A stretch of DNA of 64,000 nucleotides from Alentia gelatinosa (GCA_950022655.1 OX465582.1:88723801-88787800), one strand, 5' to 3'; positions 10,499-21,480 are shown, counted from the first letter of the stretch. The notes: generated from the sequence alone by a model not told the origin. A program made the numbers and translations.

Positions 10499-10724
10499 TT
10501 ACTGACGACCGAATCCCCCACTCTATCCCTCCCGCTGTGTCCCCCCGCTCACATCCCCTCCTCTTTGAGAGAAGTTAAGCAGCACCAGGAATACGACGTG
10601 ATAACAAGAACCCCGCCTGGTTTTTACTGGCGCTAAAGACGTCCAACCAAGGCCAAGACAGCGCTGACACTCCCCTCCACACGTCCTCCACACTGACAGC
10701 GGTCGTCTGGCCACGTGATTAAAC

Positions 10725-10920
10725 GTGCCAAGGTCAAGGTCATCCATGACGAATTGATCAAGGTCAAGGTCGCCAGTGCGAGCTTGGTGCCGGTGTCCTG
10801 TATCTAGGCCGTGTCTTCTTACCGGGTCATGCTCAGGCAGTGTCTGGTGTTCTCAAGGTCGAATCAAGGTCAAATTCTGTTCGAGTTCCCAAGGTCAAGG
10901 TCAGAAATGAATATCTTAGA
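10725..10920 (+). promoter_or_regulatory. Cluster of AAGGTCA nuclear-receptor half-sites
   Basis: Six AAGGTCA words and two AAGGTCG variants lie within about 190 bp. These include two overlapping pairs (aaggtcaaggtca near 10732 and 10895) and tcaaggtca, the extended half-site bound by ERR and FTZ-F1/NR5A receptors. A CACGTG E-box is just upstream (about 10712). Alternative: these words are common as low-complexity drift in invertebrate genomes, so function is unproven. Confidence 0.3.
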
Positions 10921-11468
10921 TCTGAAAGATTCTAACACTCCGCTCTCGCCACACTATTAAGCTTACACTCATCGAAATCCTTTCATTCTCGATACATTTC
11001 CATTCCCCATGTCGTGAGTTAGCGTCATTTTGACAGAAACGCATCACTTGGGTTCCTGGAATCACATTAAAGCAAAATCAGTCACCTGACAGGCAGCATT
11101 GCGATCCCATTTCCATGGGTGCTGTTTATACAACGACCACTACAGCGACATTATCTACTTGATCTCCATCTTCAGTCCGACTCCATTACGCGCGCCGCAG
11201 CCATTGTTTCCTCATCCACACTTCAGAGTCTCTCACAGTGAATAGATTGAATCGATCACTTTTACTTTACTTGTCTCAACCTGAATCAGAATCCCCAACT
11301 GTAACTATCTACCCGCACTCTATTAGGACTGTCCTTGTCACGTAACCTACACTCAACTAGAATATCACTATTCCTCCAATACCCCAACTCTCCAACACCC
11401 TCAGTCTACCACACCCAGCCTCACCACGTAATCTACCCTCAACTAGACTATTACCATTCCCCCTTTAA

Positions 11469-12276
11469 CCCATTCACTACGCTGTGATACCTCGAGGCAT
11501 TCCCAGAAATAGTATGTTTTTTTTCCCTTTTTCCCCCCGGCTGTGTTAAGAAGTGTATATGCCACGTATTATTAATTCAGAAATAGTATGCTATGATGCC
11601 TGGAAGCATTCTCACACATAATACGCTCTGATGCTTTGAGGCAACAATTTTTGAAATTTCAGTAATTGTTATCTGTTTTGATGAAATAACGTGAATATTT
11701 CGGTAAATTTTCCCAAACCTATTTCAAACTATACAATGGTTAATATTATCAAGGAATTATGATAAAATGTCATCATGGTAATATCGATATATGGCTAAAG
11801 CTATATGGCTATCACATTGGCTAGCTCCAAAAGTGCCAGCGTACTACAGGTTTGAAAATGACACTATCCAGGTGTGCATTGTTCTTTGGCTTTCCAAATT
11901 ATCTGTATGTGAAACATGCAGGCTCTATCCCTTGGCCTAACTGATCAGGCTGGCTCTACGTAATAGCCCGTTGGAGGCAACCCTTGGTTATGATCAACAT
12001 GGTCGCCCCCGCACGGTAAAAACAGAGCCAGCATAACTTCATGTACTATCATCAGTCCTATTAGTGTAGCGCATTGCAGTAACACCAACAATAATTTTTT
12101 TTTTTCTTTTTTACCAATTTTATTATGGAAATGCATTGTACATTGATCACTAAGTTCGGCAATACTGCCGTTCTTCCACTTGGGCCCTCAACACATCTTG
12201 TAACGGGGCGAGTCATTCACTCAGTTTAGTAGTCACACCTGATAGTAATAGTTTGCACGGCAGTGTATCAATAGGG
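11469..12276. mobile_element. piggyBac-like MITE (TTAA|CCC ... GGG|TTAA) with GATGCC palindromes
   Basis: TTAA is present at 11465-11468 and 12277-12280. The termini are ccc on the left and ggg on the right, the pattern of piggyBac insertions. Near the left end are three degenerate copies of the palindrome (gatacctcgaggcat, gatgcctggaagcat, gatgctttgaggca). It is longer than relatives because a LINE tail has inserted near 12095. No transposase is present. Confidence 0.6.
12095..12215 (-). mobile_element. 5'-truncated LINE 3' end, minus strand
   Basis: Read on the minus strand: gggcccaagtggaagaacgg, then an aataaa signal, then a long A-rich tract (the T run at 12095-12112). The same unit (gggcccgaatggaagaacgg ... 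aataaaaag) occurs at 27961-28235, confirming a repeated 3' UTR. Nested inside the TTAA-flanked MITE. Confidence 0.55.
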
Positions 12277-12403
12277 TTAACTATTCCTCCAACACCCCTA
12301 TTGTTATACGCCCAGCCTCACCATGGAACCTACACTCTACTATTACCAGTCCTCCCTTCCTCGGTCGTCTTACACTCCCACCCGCTACCCCCTTCCCTTT
12401 AGC

Positions 12404-12692
12404 CTTCTCATAAGATCTCACTCTCTAAGTGGTATTCTGTACAAGGTTCTCACTGCGCTCTATGGGAGAAGAATTCTTAACGAACTAGGCTTAGAGCCTT
12501 GAGAATCCACTGGCACACAGTATTCCCGCTAGGTGGCATCATTGATTAGGGTTGCATTGATGTACGTCTTTAGCACGGGAAGCAGGCCAGTGGATTCTCA
12601 AGGATCTAAGTCTATTCTTTACGAATTCTTCTCTCGTGGAATATAGTGAGAGTACAGAATACCACTTAGAGAGAGTGAGATCTTATGAGAGG
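12404..12692. mobile_element. Foldback MITE with about 115-bp terminal repeats
   Basis: The left arm starts cttctcataagatctcactc and the right arm ends gagtgagatcttatgagagg. The arms stay complementary through gtggtattctgtac / gtacagaataccac and on to agtggattctcaagg, with a loop of about 60 bp. A partial copy (loop plus right arm) lies at 57726-57929. Non-coding. Confidence 0.8.
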
Positions 12693-13067
12693 GGTGTTTT
12701 CCTTCCCTCCTCACCCCGCCCGCCCCCCACACCCCCATGACCGTCTCCTGTCTAATCTGTGAGGTGTCTCAGCAGCCCTCACATGACAAGGGGTCAGATT
12801 CCTCCACCGTCTCAAGTCCCTGGAGGATTCTCCTGGAGGAATCCAGCTCCACCGGGGCCCAGACACAACCCTTATTAAAGCACTGCCAAAAGGCGACTGG
12901 AGGAAGTCCGTAACCTGGTTATGGCTGGTCTTTGTCTCGCATGAGAGAAAATCTTCAGGGAAAGTTTTTAATAAGCTTTTCAGCTCATTCAAAATGCATG
13001 TGTAAGGTGCGAAGCCTGGAAGGATGTTGTGTGAGCGAATTTTGTTTAAATGCAGTATCAGCAAGTT

Positions 13068-13574
13068 TTGTCTCACCCCTGGTATTTTAGCCCTTTAAGG
13101 ACGCATAATGCCTGGAGGCATCACCGCGCTAAAGACGCATGATGCCTGGAGGCATCACCGCACTAAAGACGCATGATGCCTTGAGGCATCATTGTCCCAA
13201 TATTAAGAAAAATGTTTTAACAAAGAAATAATAGGGCAATATTCATGAAATCTTCAGAAAATGTAGATATGATATCATATTTAGTATTTCTATTAAAAAG
13301 AAATAAAATATTTATGATTATGTATCAAATTGCATGATTACAAACTTGGATATCAGTTTTAACTATTATGTGGCCGTCCTGTAGCCAGACAGACTGCCAC
13401 CAATATCCGTCCTTATGGGAGCAGCTGGACCCCAGGCAGCCGTCCTTAAAGGGTTAATCCCATAGAATAACATTGGGACCTGATTCTCCATACCCCTATG
13501 TGTATTGCAGTCCGTTCTCTATGGTCTATATCCTGTCTGTTGTCCATTCTTTTAATGTATACAGGGGTGAGATA
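13068..13574 (+). repeat. TATCTCACCCC cassette split by a MITE
   Basis: tctcacccctggtatttta (about 13069) and tcccatagaataacattggg (about 13458) are the two halves of a cassette that is intact at 39086-39225 and 45132-45271. The piggyBac-like MITE at 13091-13453 sits between them. The right boundary is acaggggtgagata at about 13563-13574. Confidence 0.7.
13091..13453. mobile_element. piggyBac-like MITE, well-preserved copy
   Basis: Termini are ccctttaaggacg and cgtccttaaaggg, a 13-bp inverted repeat matching at all but the central bases. They are flanked by TTAG (mutated TTAA, 13087-13090) and TTAA (13454-13457). It contains three gatgcctggaggcatc-type palindromes spaced about 40 bp apart near its left end. 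It interrupts a foldback cassette whose uninterrupted form is seen elsewhere, which confirms the insertion. Confidence 0.75.
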
Positions 13575-13876
13575 CTATCGTAAAACTGGATGAGGTTTAA
13601 TCTTGGCCACCGTATTCCACACTGGAGTTTGGCAAAGTGACCTCATGAGGCGAAGCCGAGTGAAGTCGGGAGCCAAAACTTCAGGAGTGGAATGCGGTGG
13701 CCAAGATTAAAACGAATCAGGTTTTGATTTTATCCTACCCTATCGCCTCTATTTTGGAATATTATGTGATAGCAATGCTGTATGCCACTAGTGGCATATA
13801 AAACTCCGTATGCCAATCAGCGTGGCATACGGAAACCCAATGTTAAGCCTATGGGATTTTATATTAGGGGTAGGAT
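13573..13876 (-). repeat. Modular foldback element, copy B (reverse)
   Basis: Reverse-complement homologue of 996-1303: stem first (tcttggccacc ... ggtggccaagatt), then the cassette from tatcctaccct (about 13732) to aggggtaggata (13876). It carries the same two inner palindromes. It is immediately followed by a different arm (cagaaagcaactcgttttcg) shared with 38965-39085 and 22780-22830. Confidence 0.7.
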
Positions 13877-13879
13877 AAA

Positions 13880-14040
13880 TACAGAAAGCAACTCGTTTTC
13901 GTCAAAGTCGTCAACTCATTTGAATGATATGTGATATTCACTCGGATGTCTCCTCGTTCATATCATTCAGCATCCGACTTGTAGACAATAACTACTTTGC
14001 CCAAACCTTGTTGGTTTCTTCTTTAACGTTAATAGTTTAG
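13880..14040. repeat. Foldback arm region (GTCAAAGTCGTC type)
   Basis: Stem-loop with gcaactcgttttcgtcaaag on one side and tttgcccaaaccttgttgg on the other, enclosing gatatgtgatattcactcgg. Related arms occur at 22780-22850, 38935-39080 and 63170-63295. It joins the cassette at 13876 without unique DNA, so both are treated as one composite element. Confidence 0.55.
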
Positions 14041-14122
14041 TTGAGCGAGGTTGTGTGAGATTTTCATATCAGCAGGCATTTTGAGTGTCTGTTGAGACTA
14101 TTGCAGTGGGCATGGTCATAAA

Positions 14123-14366
14123 GGCCAGTTCACACTGTGTGATTGGGGGACTTGCAAGCGGGTACCTCTGAACGCACTGCACTTGAAACTGGAAGTACGC
14201 CCAATCGCAAGGTACGCGCAAAATGTCTCGTACCTACGATTTGTGTCTATTCTTTAATCAGGTAAGTTGTTAAAACATAAATCTTTATATATCATTAATG
14301 TTGAACAGATGGAATAATAACCGTCCCCAAGTGAAGTTCTCCCATAGGCGGCCGTCCGTAAAGGGT
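14123..14366. mobile_element. MITE remnants: Harbinger-like left end, piggyBac-like right end
   Basis: A left end aggccagttcacactgtgtg follows TAA at about 14120 and resembles the element at the window's right edge (taggcctccactgtgcgac). A separate right end, ggccgtccgtaaagggttaa, at 14345-14366 matches the right terminus of the element at 13091-13453. Both are truncated. Confidence 0.4.
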
Positions 14367-14369
14367 TAA

Positions 14370-15740
14370 AATATATATATTTATACATATCATTTATTCT
14401 AAATAAATGGGACACAAGAGACAAAGGCAAGAAAAACAAGAGTTTAAGGACAAACAGGACAAGACAATTTAGACAGATATTAATTGTGTATAGCAACTTG
14501 CGCTGTGGATATTGAACAAAGCATGAAAGTCACCCAACCAACTCTCTTGAACTGTACTGATAAATATGAATGATTCGAGTAGAATGGAGCACTCTTTCCT
14601 GTTCAGATGTTTCATGGAAATAGTCTAATTCCTCATATATTCAGTTCAAAGGTTCCCAGCTGAAAGGCTTACACTGAAAACGCATAAATATATTATGGAC
14701 GAGTCTGAAATAGGTGTCAATTGTACCTAGAAATAGGAAAGGGTCTTTCCCCATCATCACCGTTTACTGGTTATGACATCATAATTGATGACGTTACCAG
14801 GAACTCCAGTGTCTCCTAGAAAATGGGAGGTTGGGCAACCATCAACAAATTTGTGAGGTTACTGAAGCTGGATTCAGATGGATCTAAAAAGGGGGCTGGG
14901 GGATTCCCCAAGTTAGGAGCTACATCAAAGGTTTCGCTGTAAAAAAACTCATCAGGCTGCATTAGAGGAAAAAATATCAAAATATGTGGTACAGCTTGAG
15001 CGACTACTGGTAAGTGACCGGTTTTTTCTCTATGCCTGGCGTTGTCAGGTGTGGTAGTCTTGCCGACCTATATTGTGCCTCAGTAGAAAAAAAGATTTTC
15101 CACTGAAAACGGTACACAGGTCCCATCAGGCCGTTGACTATACACAGTAGAAGAAATTTTAAACCAAAAAATTTAAATATGCATCAAATACCCAGATAAA
15201 AGTATTTTGTCCAAATAGCGAAAAAAACTGAAAACATATCAACAATACTAAATCTAAAACGCAACAAAGAGCGCATTGTAATACATGCTCCTGTGATGTG
15301 CTGTTTTTTGTGGTTTTTTTAATTCGCAAACAATTTGTCACTGGGCGGTTCTTCACTATATGGTACAGTACTTTAAGTCCATATCTATTTTTCAGAACTA
15401 AAGTATGAGTACTATAGTAATATTAATAATAGTGAGATAAAATGTATATACCTTATTAGAATTTACTTGCGTACCGTGTTTCTTTCGATAGAAATATTTC
15501 ATGAGGTTGTAGAGCGAGTGAAATATTTTTTATCAAGAGAAACAAGGTACGCAAGTACGTACCAATTAGATTATGCCTCGAGTACTTTATTTGAACTTGA
15601 TATCTAATTTGACGGCTATTCTGTCTTTAAATTGCTGTTGCTATGTAACTATACGAAAATTATTCAAATTTTATTCAGGGTAGGGTGGTACATTATTTCA
15701 TACCACCATACTCTGCTGGTATATATTTATTACCAAAGTA
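14370..15740. other. Unassigned intergenic DNA
   Basis: AT-rich with no coding frame of note. Near 15470-15560 there is an imperfect inverted repeat (gcgtaccgtgtttctttcgat / tatcaagagaaacaaggtacgc), presumably another foldback. Nothing else supportable. Confidence 0.5.
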
Positions 15741-15741
15741 A

Positions 15742-15796
15742 GTCTAATTGAACAAATTGGACGTTAAACTACCCAAACAAACATACAAACAAATTT
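15742..15796 (+). repeat. SINE 3' tail
   Basis: aagtctaattgaacaaattggacgttaaactaccc followed by AAAC-type repeats is the terminal part of the tRNA-derived SINE at 51254-51669. Only the tail is present, so this is a strongly 5'-truncated copy. Confidence 0.65.
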
Positions 15797-16327
15797 ATTA
15801 CCGATACCCTAGCAGAGGTTGGTATTTGTGTAACATACTGGCACAGGTATATAATAATAATTTGACCCATGTTCCCATATGCCTCGCCACCAGCACTGAC
15901 GAATCACAGCCATTTGTTCGGCTGTCAATACCTCACAGAGACCGATGGTATTGCACCGCCTTGACATTGAACTGAACATAGACTTGCTCAAGTCTTTGGT
16001 AATGAACATTCATTAAATGATTAAACACAATCAGAATAAAGTTCATTATGATATGTATCCTCCTCTGACTGGCCCATTTACCAAAGACTTGTCCACTATG
16101 AACAGAATCTCTTGTTTATGGCCCAAAACCGCTCCCTGTTACCCTACACCTCCTCCTGCCCCTCCCCCTTCCCTCCTCCCCTGCTCCTGACTGTGACCCA
16201 ATTGATATCAAAGAGAGAAAGTATCAATCCCCCAATCCAATAGCCAGGCTATCTGTATGGAGAGTGTTGGAAATACTGGAGCTAAACAGCGCCAGAAATC
16301 CAACACAATTACCGATTGTACCAGTTC

Positions 16328-16830
16328 CTGTATCCCAGCGAGGAGGGTAGTTATAGGGTGCAGGGACTGGAGCCAGTATCCCAGCGAGAAGGGTAGCCAT
16401 AGGATGCAGGGACTGGAGCCAGTATCCCAGCGAGGAGGGTAGCCATAGTCTGCAGGGACTGTATCCCAGCGAGGAGGGTAGCCATAGGATGCAGGGACTG
16501 GAGCCAGTATCCCAGCGAGGAGGATAGCCATAGGAAGCAGGGACTGGAGCCAGTATCCCAGTGAGGAGGGTAGCTGTAGGATGCAGGGACTGGAGCCAGT
16601 ATCCCAGTGAGGAGGGTAGCCGTAGGATGCAGGGACTGGGACCGGTATCCCAATGAGAAGGGTAGCCATAGGATGCAGGGACTGGAGCCAGTATCCCAGT
16701 GAGGAGGGTAGCTGTAGGATGCAGGGACTGGAGCCAGTATCCCAACGAGGAGGGTAGCTATAGGATGCAGGGACTGGAGCCGGTATCCCAGCGAGGAGGG
16801 TAGCCATAGTATGCAGGGACTGGAGCCAGT
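16328..16830 (-). repeat. 46-bp minisatellite, about 11 units
   Basis: Unit of 46 bp beginning ggatgcagggactggagcc and containing gtatcccagygaggagggtag. One unit near 16455 is shortened by 8 bp. Long minus-strand frames of up to 228 codons run through it because of biased composition and strong similarity between units. The peptides are simple iterations with no signal or domain, so no protein is annotated. Confidence 0.9.
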
Positions 16831-17302
16831 CTAACATGAACACTACACTGCGGGTACTCGGTAACCCGGGAGGCGATTTGAGCAGACCATTCAATGATAT
16901 TTTTATATCCGGGATCGACTGCTGTAGGGTGAGGCGGGTGGCGGCGGCTGATGGAATGAATACTGGTTATTTATCTGTAATGAAGTTTGACAATGTTCTC
17001 AATGTTATCAATCATGTTTTGACATTTTACTGGCTTGGTGCCAGTGGGCCTCATGTGAGAGACAAGGACGGGTTGCATGTTGGGGTTTATAAGCACGAAA
17101 CACGTTAGTTTATAATCCATATTGCACTGAGTGAAAACCCAGGTGTTTTAATGCCAGACGATCTATATATTGATATTAAATGAATAGATATTTTCTGGAT
17201 TTATTCATCTGTTTTGTGCTACGGAAAGGATTTCATGAGTTATGGCCATAGCTGTGGTCAATTGGGTTTGCCACTGCTAGGGTACCAGGGAGAGAGGCAG
17301 TA

Positions 17303-17454
17303 CACTGGACGATGTCTCGTACGATGTATGTAAAAAAATACGACCATTTGTACGAACGATTCACGAGCCTCCCTACTATCTAACTAATGTAACGACATTA
17401 GGCGTGGATCGTCTACGAGGTCGTACATCGTTCGATAGATCGTATCGTCCACTG
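17303..17454. mobile_element. Small foldback MITE (CACTGGACGAT ends)
   Basis: Left end cactggacgatgtctcgtacg and right end cgtatcgtccactg form imperfect inverted repeats in a 152-bp element. The inside contains tacgaccatttgtacgaacg, and its reverse-complement homologue is at 745-885. An end with the same word, gctggacgatacgata, is near 3102 with its partner near 3378. Confidence 0.6.
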
Positions 17455-17540
17455 CTCGTATCGTTCAGAATTTATGAACCCCGCCCCCCAGGAAGATCTT
17501 AAATTTTGACATTATAAGAACACAATTAAATTGAATTCAT

Positions 17541-17603
17541 CCCATAGATTCAGTCAAACTTATTGGATGTTGAAATACCCAAATAATCAAAGAACCAACC
17601 AAA
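17541..17603 (+). repeat. SINE 3' tail, diverged
   Basis: catagattcagtcaaacttattggatgttgaaataccc followed by A-rich DNA corresponds to the terminal 60 bp of the tRNA-derived SINE. Heavily mutated. Confidence 0.45.
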
Positions 17604-17711
17604 CGGCAACTTTCCTGAACCTTGTGTTAATGTTCAAATCATTCCCTGAATTAAGATTTAATATAAACTAAAAAAAAACACCTCTTCCAAGTGAAAACAG
17701 GTAGGTGAGGA

Positions 17712-18104
17712 GTGGATTTAACGTCCAGTTAACTATTGCAGGACTTTCTCAAGGTTCTTTTACACCACAAGGGTGGTGATCGAATCAACGAGATGAATTT
17801 AGATAGAAATGTCACACATACACATTTACTGAGGTGAGAGTTCTTTTACTTCCCACACCACATAGACAAGGTATGAGATGGATTGGCCTTTGATATAGCA
17901 GTAAATCTACCACTGCTTTGGGTGAAGGAGAAAAGTGGCAGCAGTGGGACCCGAATAAAGTCCAGTGCTATTTACCACTGAGCTGACTCCCCACCCCGGT
18001 CGCTTTGGTTATGCTTGCGTGCAAGCATATCCCGTCTGCACCATGAGGAGGCAAGGCGACCAAGAGGGTGAACAGATGGATAATTGCTGTCCACCCCAGC
18101 AGAC
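17712..18104 (-). mobile_element. tRNA-derived SINE, near full length, minus strand
   Basis: Read on the minus strand: ctgctggggtggacagc head, gcttgcacgcaagcata, a tRNA-like A-box region (gagtcagctcagtggta), B box damaged (cgggtcccac), one 93-bp body block, then ccacccttgtggtgtaaaag and ggacgttaaatcc. The AAAC tail is lost. It has a single body block, unlike the copies at 4168 and 42285. Confidence 0.85.
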
Positions 18105-18484
18105 CTGAGGAGTGAGAAATGGGAATACGAGACGGTGTTTAGATGGCGTCAGTGGCTGAACACGGCTCACTTTAATAAAAGGTGCCTTTATTGCAGACGA
18201 AATTTAATCACGGACGCGGGTCAACTCAGCCATGACCTCATTAACATGTCGCCAAAATGACCTCGACCTTTCTCCTGGCGTGACCTTGAACTAGAAAAAC
18301 AAAGAGTTCGCAAAGAAAGACCGGGTTTTCCTCACAGATTGAATCTGCCACTTTTAACAAATGAGAACCACTTGGAAAATTGACGATACAAACTGGGAAT
18401 TTACGTGTTTATTCCATGGACTGAAGGAACTAAAACTGATCGCATAGAGTCAGATGACCTATGTATGTGTGTGCGTACAGCATG

Positions 18485-19148
18485 TAAAGCCCAATACACA
18501 TCTACCAATTTCGGAACATTTATGTACCTTTGTCGGCGACAAACGGGCGGTGATTTGTCTCAGGCGAGGCATCCTAACAGAGTCAGCTGTAGTCAGCAGA
18601 TGTAGGACAGTCAGGCAACGATTAGTGAACCACCTCCTTCAGATGTTATTGTGTCGCCGACGAGTTGTGGTTTCTATGTTTCTAAATCGGTGGCCAAAAG
18701 TTTATCAATATGTTGATAAATCTAGTCGCCAACAACGGAACGCTGTTATCTATTATACCTTGGATTAAGATAGGTCATGGCATTATATATATTATATATA
18801 TTATTACATAACAACAATATATAGTACCTTTTGCTACCAAGAAATGATTCGAGGTTGCCTTATGAAAACCAGCTAACATATATGTGCTGATAAGGATCCC
18901 TTAACGTAGCTTTGATTGAGAAACCAACTAGGACTGAAATGTAAAATAGATGATGTATTACATAACGAATCTCAATAAAGCTTCTTTAAACAAAAAACAA
19001 ACAAATAAAGGCTGGTAAATGGCGCTTGATTGGGCGGCCGACACAGGTCGAGGTATTACATAATTCGCCTGGGACAAGTTCACCGACTCCTATACGATTT
19101 GGGAACTAATCGTTTAACCCTGAATCGGTCGATGTGTATTTGACTTAA
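18485..19148. mobile_element. TTAA-flanked MITE of the AGCCCAATGCCCATCTACC family, disrupted
   Basis: Starts agcccaatacacatctacc and carries tttgtcggcgacaaacggg and gattagtgaaccacctcc, as in the elements that follow. The right part (attacataattcgcc ... cgatgtgtatttgactt) resembles the right end of the 19417-19717 element. The middle is interrupted by AT-rich DNA near 18780-19010. Confidence 0.5.
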
Positions 19149-19412
19149 AGTCCAATGCCCATCTACCAATCAAAGGTTCAACGATTAGTTCGCAAATTGC
19201 ATAAGAGTCGGCGAACATGTTGATAAAATTTTCGCCATCGAGTTTGGAACATAGAAACCACGACAAATCGATGGCTCACCCTTGCCTAGCTGTCCTACAT
19301 CTTCCGACTACGACCTACTCTGTTAGGATGGCTCGTCTGAGACAAATTACCGTCCGTTTGTCGCCGACAAAGGTACATAAATGTTCCGAAATCGGTAGAT
19401 GGGCATTGGGCT
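19149..19412. mobile_element. TTAA-flanked MITE, first of a back-to-back pair
   Basis: Termini agtccaatgcccatctacc and ggtagatgggcattgggct are inverted repeats of about 19 bp, with TTAA on both sides (19145-19148 and 19413-19416). The interior contains tttgtcgccgacaaa. TTAA duplication fits piggyBac-type integration, but a TWA duplication of Harbinger type cannot be excluded since TTAA contains both words. Confidence 0.6.
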
Positions 19413-19416
19413 TTAA

Positions 19417-19717
19417 GGCCAATGCCCATCTACCGATTTAAGGCAGCAAGGCAAGGCAGCAAGGCAAGTCTACCCAGCGATTAGTGAACCACCTCCTTCA
19501 GACGTCGGTTTGTCGCCGACAAGTTGTGGTTTTTGCCCTTCCACAGCGATTAGTGGACCATGCACCAATTTTATCAGTGTGGGTATATATTTCGGTAGGT
19601 GTAGACTGATTCCTTAGGACTAATACCCACCAGCCCCTCTCCTCAAGGGCCGCGGGTCGAGCATGGGTTACGTAATTTGCCTGCGACAAGGTGACCGATG
19701 GTAGATGGGCATCCGGC
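19417..19717. mobile_element. TTAA-flanked MITE, second of the pair
   Basis: Begins ggccaatgcccatctaccg immediately after the shared TTAA at 19413-19416 and ends ggtagatgggcatccggc next to TTTA. It shares the interior word gattagtgaaccacctcc with the element at 18485. Two related elements abutting on one target indicate insertion beside an existing copy or tandem duplication. Confidence 0.6.
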
Positions 19718-20519
19718 TTTAGAGATAACACGGCATGTCGTTTGAGAATATAGGGTTTATGTTCACTTTCACCTGTCAGTGTCCTATTACACCTCTCTGT
19801 CGGACTGGTTCATGGAAGAACGTCCTCCTTTGGATGAATATGTTACTAAATTTCTAGATGTCTGGTTATAGATAAAGATCTGCTACCAGTTTATCTAAAA
19901 CAAATTTGAGTTGTGCAGTCATACTTGGATTCCACACACGCCTCGTCTCACGATTCTCTTTTGGATGAATATACTAAATCCATTTTTCAACTTAATAAAG
20001 AAAAAAAAAAAATCAAAGAAAATCACAGGTTTTCTCGGAGGTAGCGATGGAAGTGCACTGTAATAACATTAGGGTGTTCACTGCAACATGAACTGACCAT
20101 AGGAAGAGAGGTAAAAGCCAGATTTAATTCAATTCTTGCAGCGAGTCATTCGGGGTTTTCTTGGCCCGTGCCAAGTCCAGTTTCGTTATAAAAGCGGTGT
20201 GCTGTTTTTGTGGGTCGTTTCACGCGTCCTGGCTTAGTTTTTAGTCTCGGTATTGTTAACGGAAGTGGGGTGGGGGCTAATGCCACTTCTCGGCAGATGG
20301 CGCTCTGAAGTTCAGCCACGCCACCTAACGGGGTACGAGGAAGTCGTGCAAACATTTTCTTTTAATATATTATTACCAGTGTGGGAAGAACCATAGTTTG
20401 GCAACCAACCAACCCAACCTACCAATCAATCAATCTACACTGAGCTACGACATATGGGTTGGTCGGGTTAAATCCCACACGGGATCACTCTTGTTTGCGC
20501 CTCAAACCAAGTAGTTTTG

Positions 20520-21020
20520 TTCTATTTAAGTTCTCAAAGCAGAGATACTTAATGAGATATAATCATAACTCACACATTGATGATGAAGTCTAGCTTTATG
20601 GTAGTTGTATTCTAAAAAAAATACAAACAAAAGGAAATTACAAAATAGTAAATTGGCTTCAAGGTTATGACTAAACACAATCTCCAAGCAGTACAAAAGG
20701 TCTAGCAGGGAATATCAAACAGTTCTTGCTACTGGGTCAAGGCACCCAACCAGGGAGCTGTTTCAAAAGTCGGGAGGGTGCTAACCGAGTTCTCACCGCC
20801 AAAGTGAAAGCCAACAATTGCACTTGAAGCGTCGCTGTCGCGGTGGAGGTGCTGCTCCCTATTGGGTATTGGTAGCGGTTTTGGTGCCGCTTTGATTCAA
20901 AGTGTCGCTCGTTGTTGCGGCCTCTCGCTTTGAAATGCGACGTGCCACTGGCGAGACTTCACTCGACTTTTGAAACAGCTCCCTGAGCTGCTGTAGTGTA
21001 GCTCTGGCGGCCAGTGTAGA
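20520..21020 (-). repeat. Diverged copy of the 781-bp foldback, interrupted by a MITE
   Basis: Words such as caaaaggaaattacaaaatag, attggcttcaagg and actgggtcaagg correspond to the right arm of 25149-25929. The terminal words ctgtagtgtagctctggcggccagtgta (20993-21020) correspond to its end. The MITE at 20751-20985 separates them. Confidence 0.55.
20751..20985. mobile_element. MITE with CAGGGAGCTGTTTCAAAAGTCG terminal repeats
   Basis: cagggagctgtttcaaaag at 20751-20769 is the exact inverse of cttttgaaacagctccctg at 20967-20985. The 235-bp element is GC-rich inside (gtgtcgctc, gcgacgtgcc). It sits inside a foldback terminus, and the uninterrupted form of that target is readable at 25890-25929. 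No clean target duplication was found. Confidence 0.75.
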
Positions 21021-21140
21021 GGTACCAGCGCTTGAATGGGCGATTATTTGGACTGGAGCTGGTTAACGGCGGAACCAACGTTGCACGCCACGAAACCATC
21101 TTTTCATCGGGAATTTTGAAACTCTCATTGCTTTCTCTGC

Positions 21141-21480
21141 TGTTCTGTGGCACGCATATCGACTTAAGTGAACTGCTCTGTGACGTGCATTTAGACTTAA
21201 GTGAACCGCTCTATGACGTGAATTTAGACTTAAGTGAACTGCCCTGTGACGCGCATTTAGACTTAAGTGAACTGCTCTGTAACGTGCATTTAGACTTAAG
21301 TGAACTGCTCTGTGACGTGCATTTAGACTTAAGTGAACCGCTCTGTGATGTGAATTTAGACTTAAGTGAACTGCTCTGTGACGCGCATTAAGACTTAAGT
21401 GAACCGCTCTGTGACGTGCATTTAGACTTAAGTGAACTGCTCTGTAGCACACATTTAGAGCTGAGTGTACCGCTCTGTGA
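21141..21480 (+). repeat. 33-bp minisatellite, about 10 units
   Basis: Unit gacttaagtgaactgctctgtgacgtgcattta with variation (gcgcat, aattta). Since 33 is divisible by 3 and the unit lacks stops, both strands stay open (119 and 129 codons), encoding an 11-residue repeat. No start context, signal peptide or flanking exon signal supports translation. Treated as non-coding. Confidence 0.85.

Larger units (their letters stand above)
11330..12400. repeat. Imperfect direct repeats, CT/CA-rich, split by a MITE
   Basis: Blocks like cacgtaayctacmctcaactaga...attccyyc recur at about 11338, 11425 and, after the MITE at 11469-12276, again at about 12295-12350 (cagcctcaccatggaacctacactc). The array was evidently present before the MITE landed in it. 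No coding potential. Confidence 0.5.

Noticed and set aside
16208..16894. 228-codon minus-strand open frame, the longest in the window
   Set aside because: It lies almost wholly in the 46-bp minisatellite. The translation is an iteration with no start context, signal or domain, and other frames of the same strand are also open.
18783..18815. Possible centromeric or matrix-attachment sequence from the TATA-rich run
   Set aside because: Only about 30 bp of imperfect TA repeats with no larger structure.
21032..21452. 119- and 129-codon frames on both strands
   Set aside because: Created by a 33-bp tandem unit without stop codons on either strand. Openness on both strands at once is typical of repeats, not genes.
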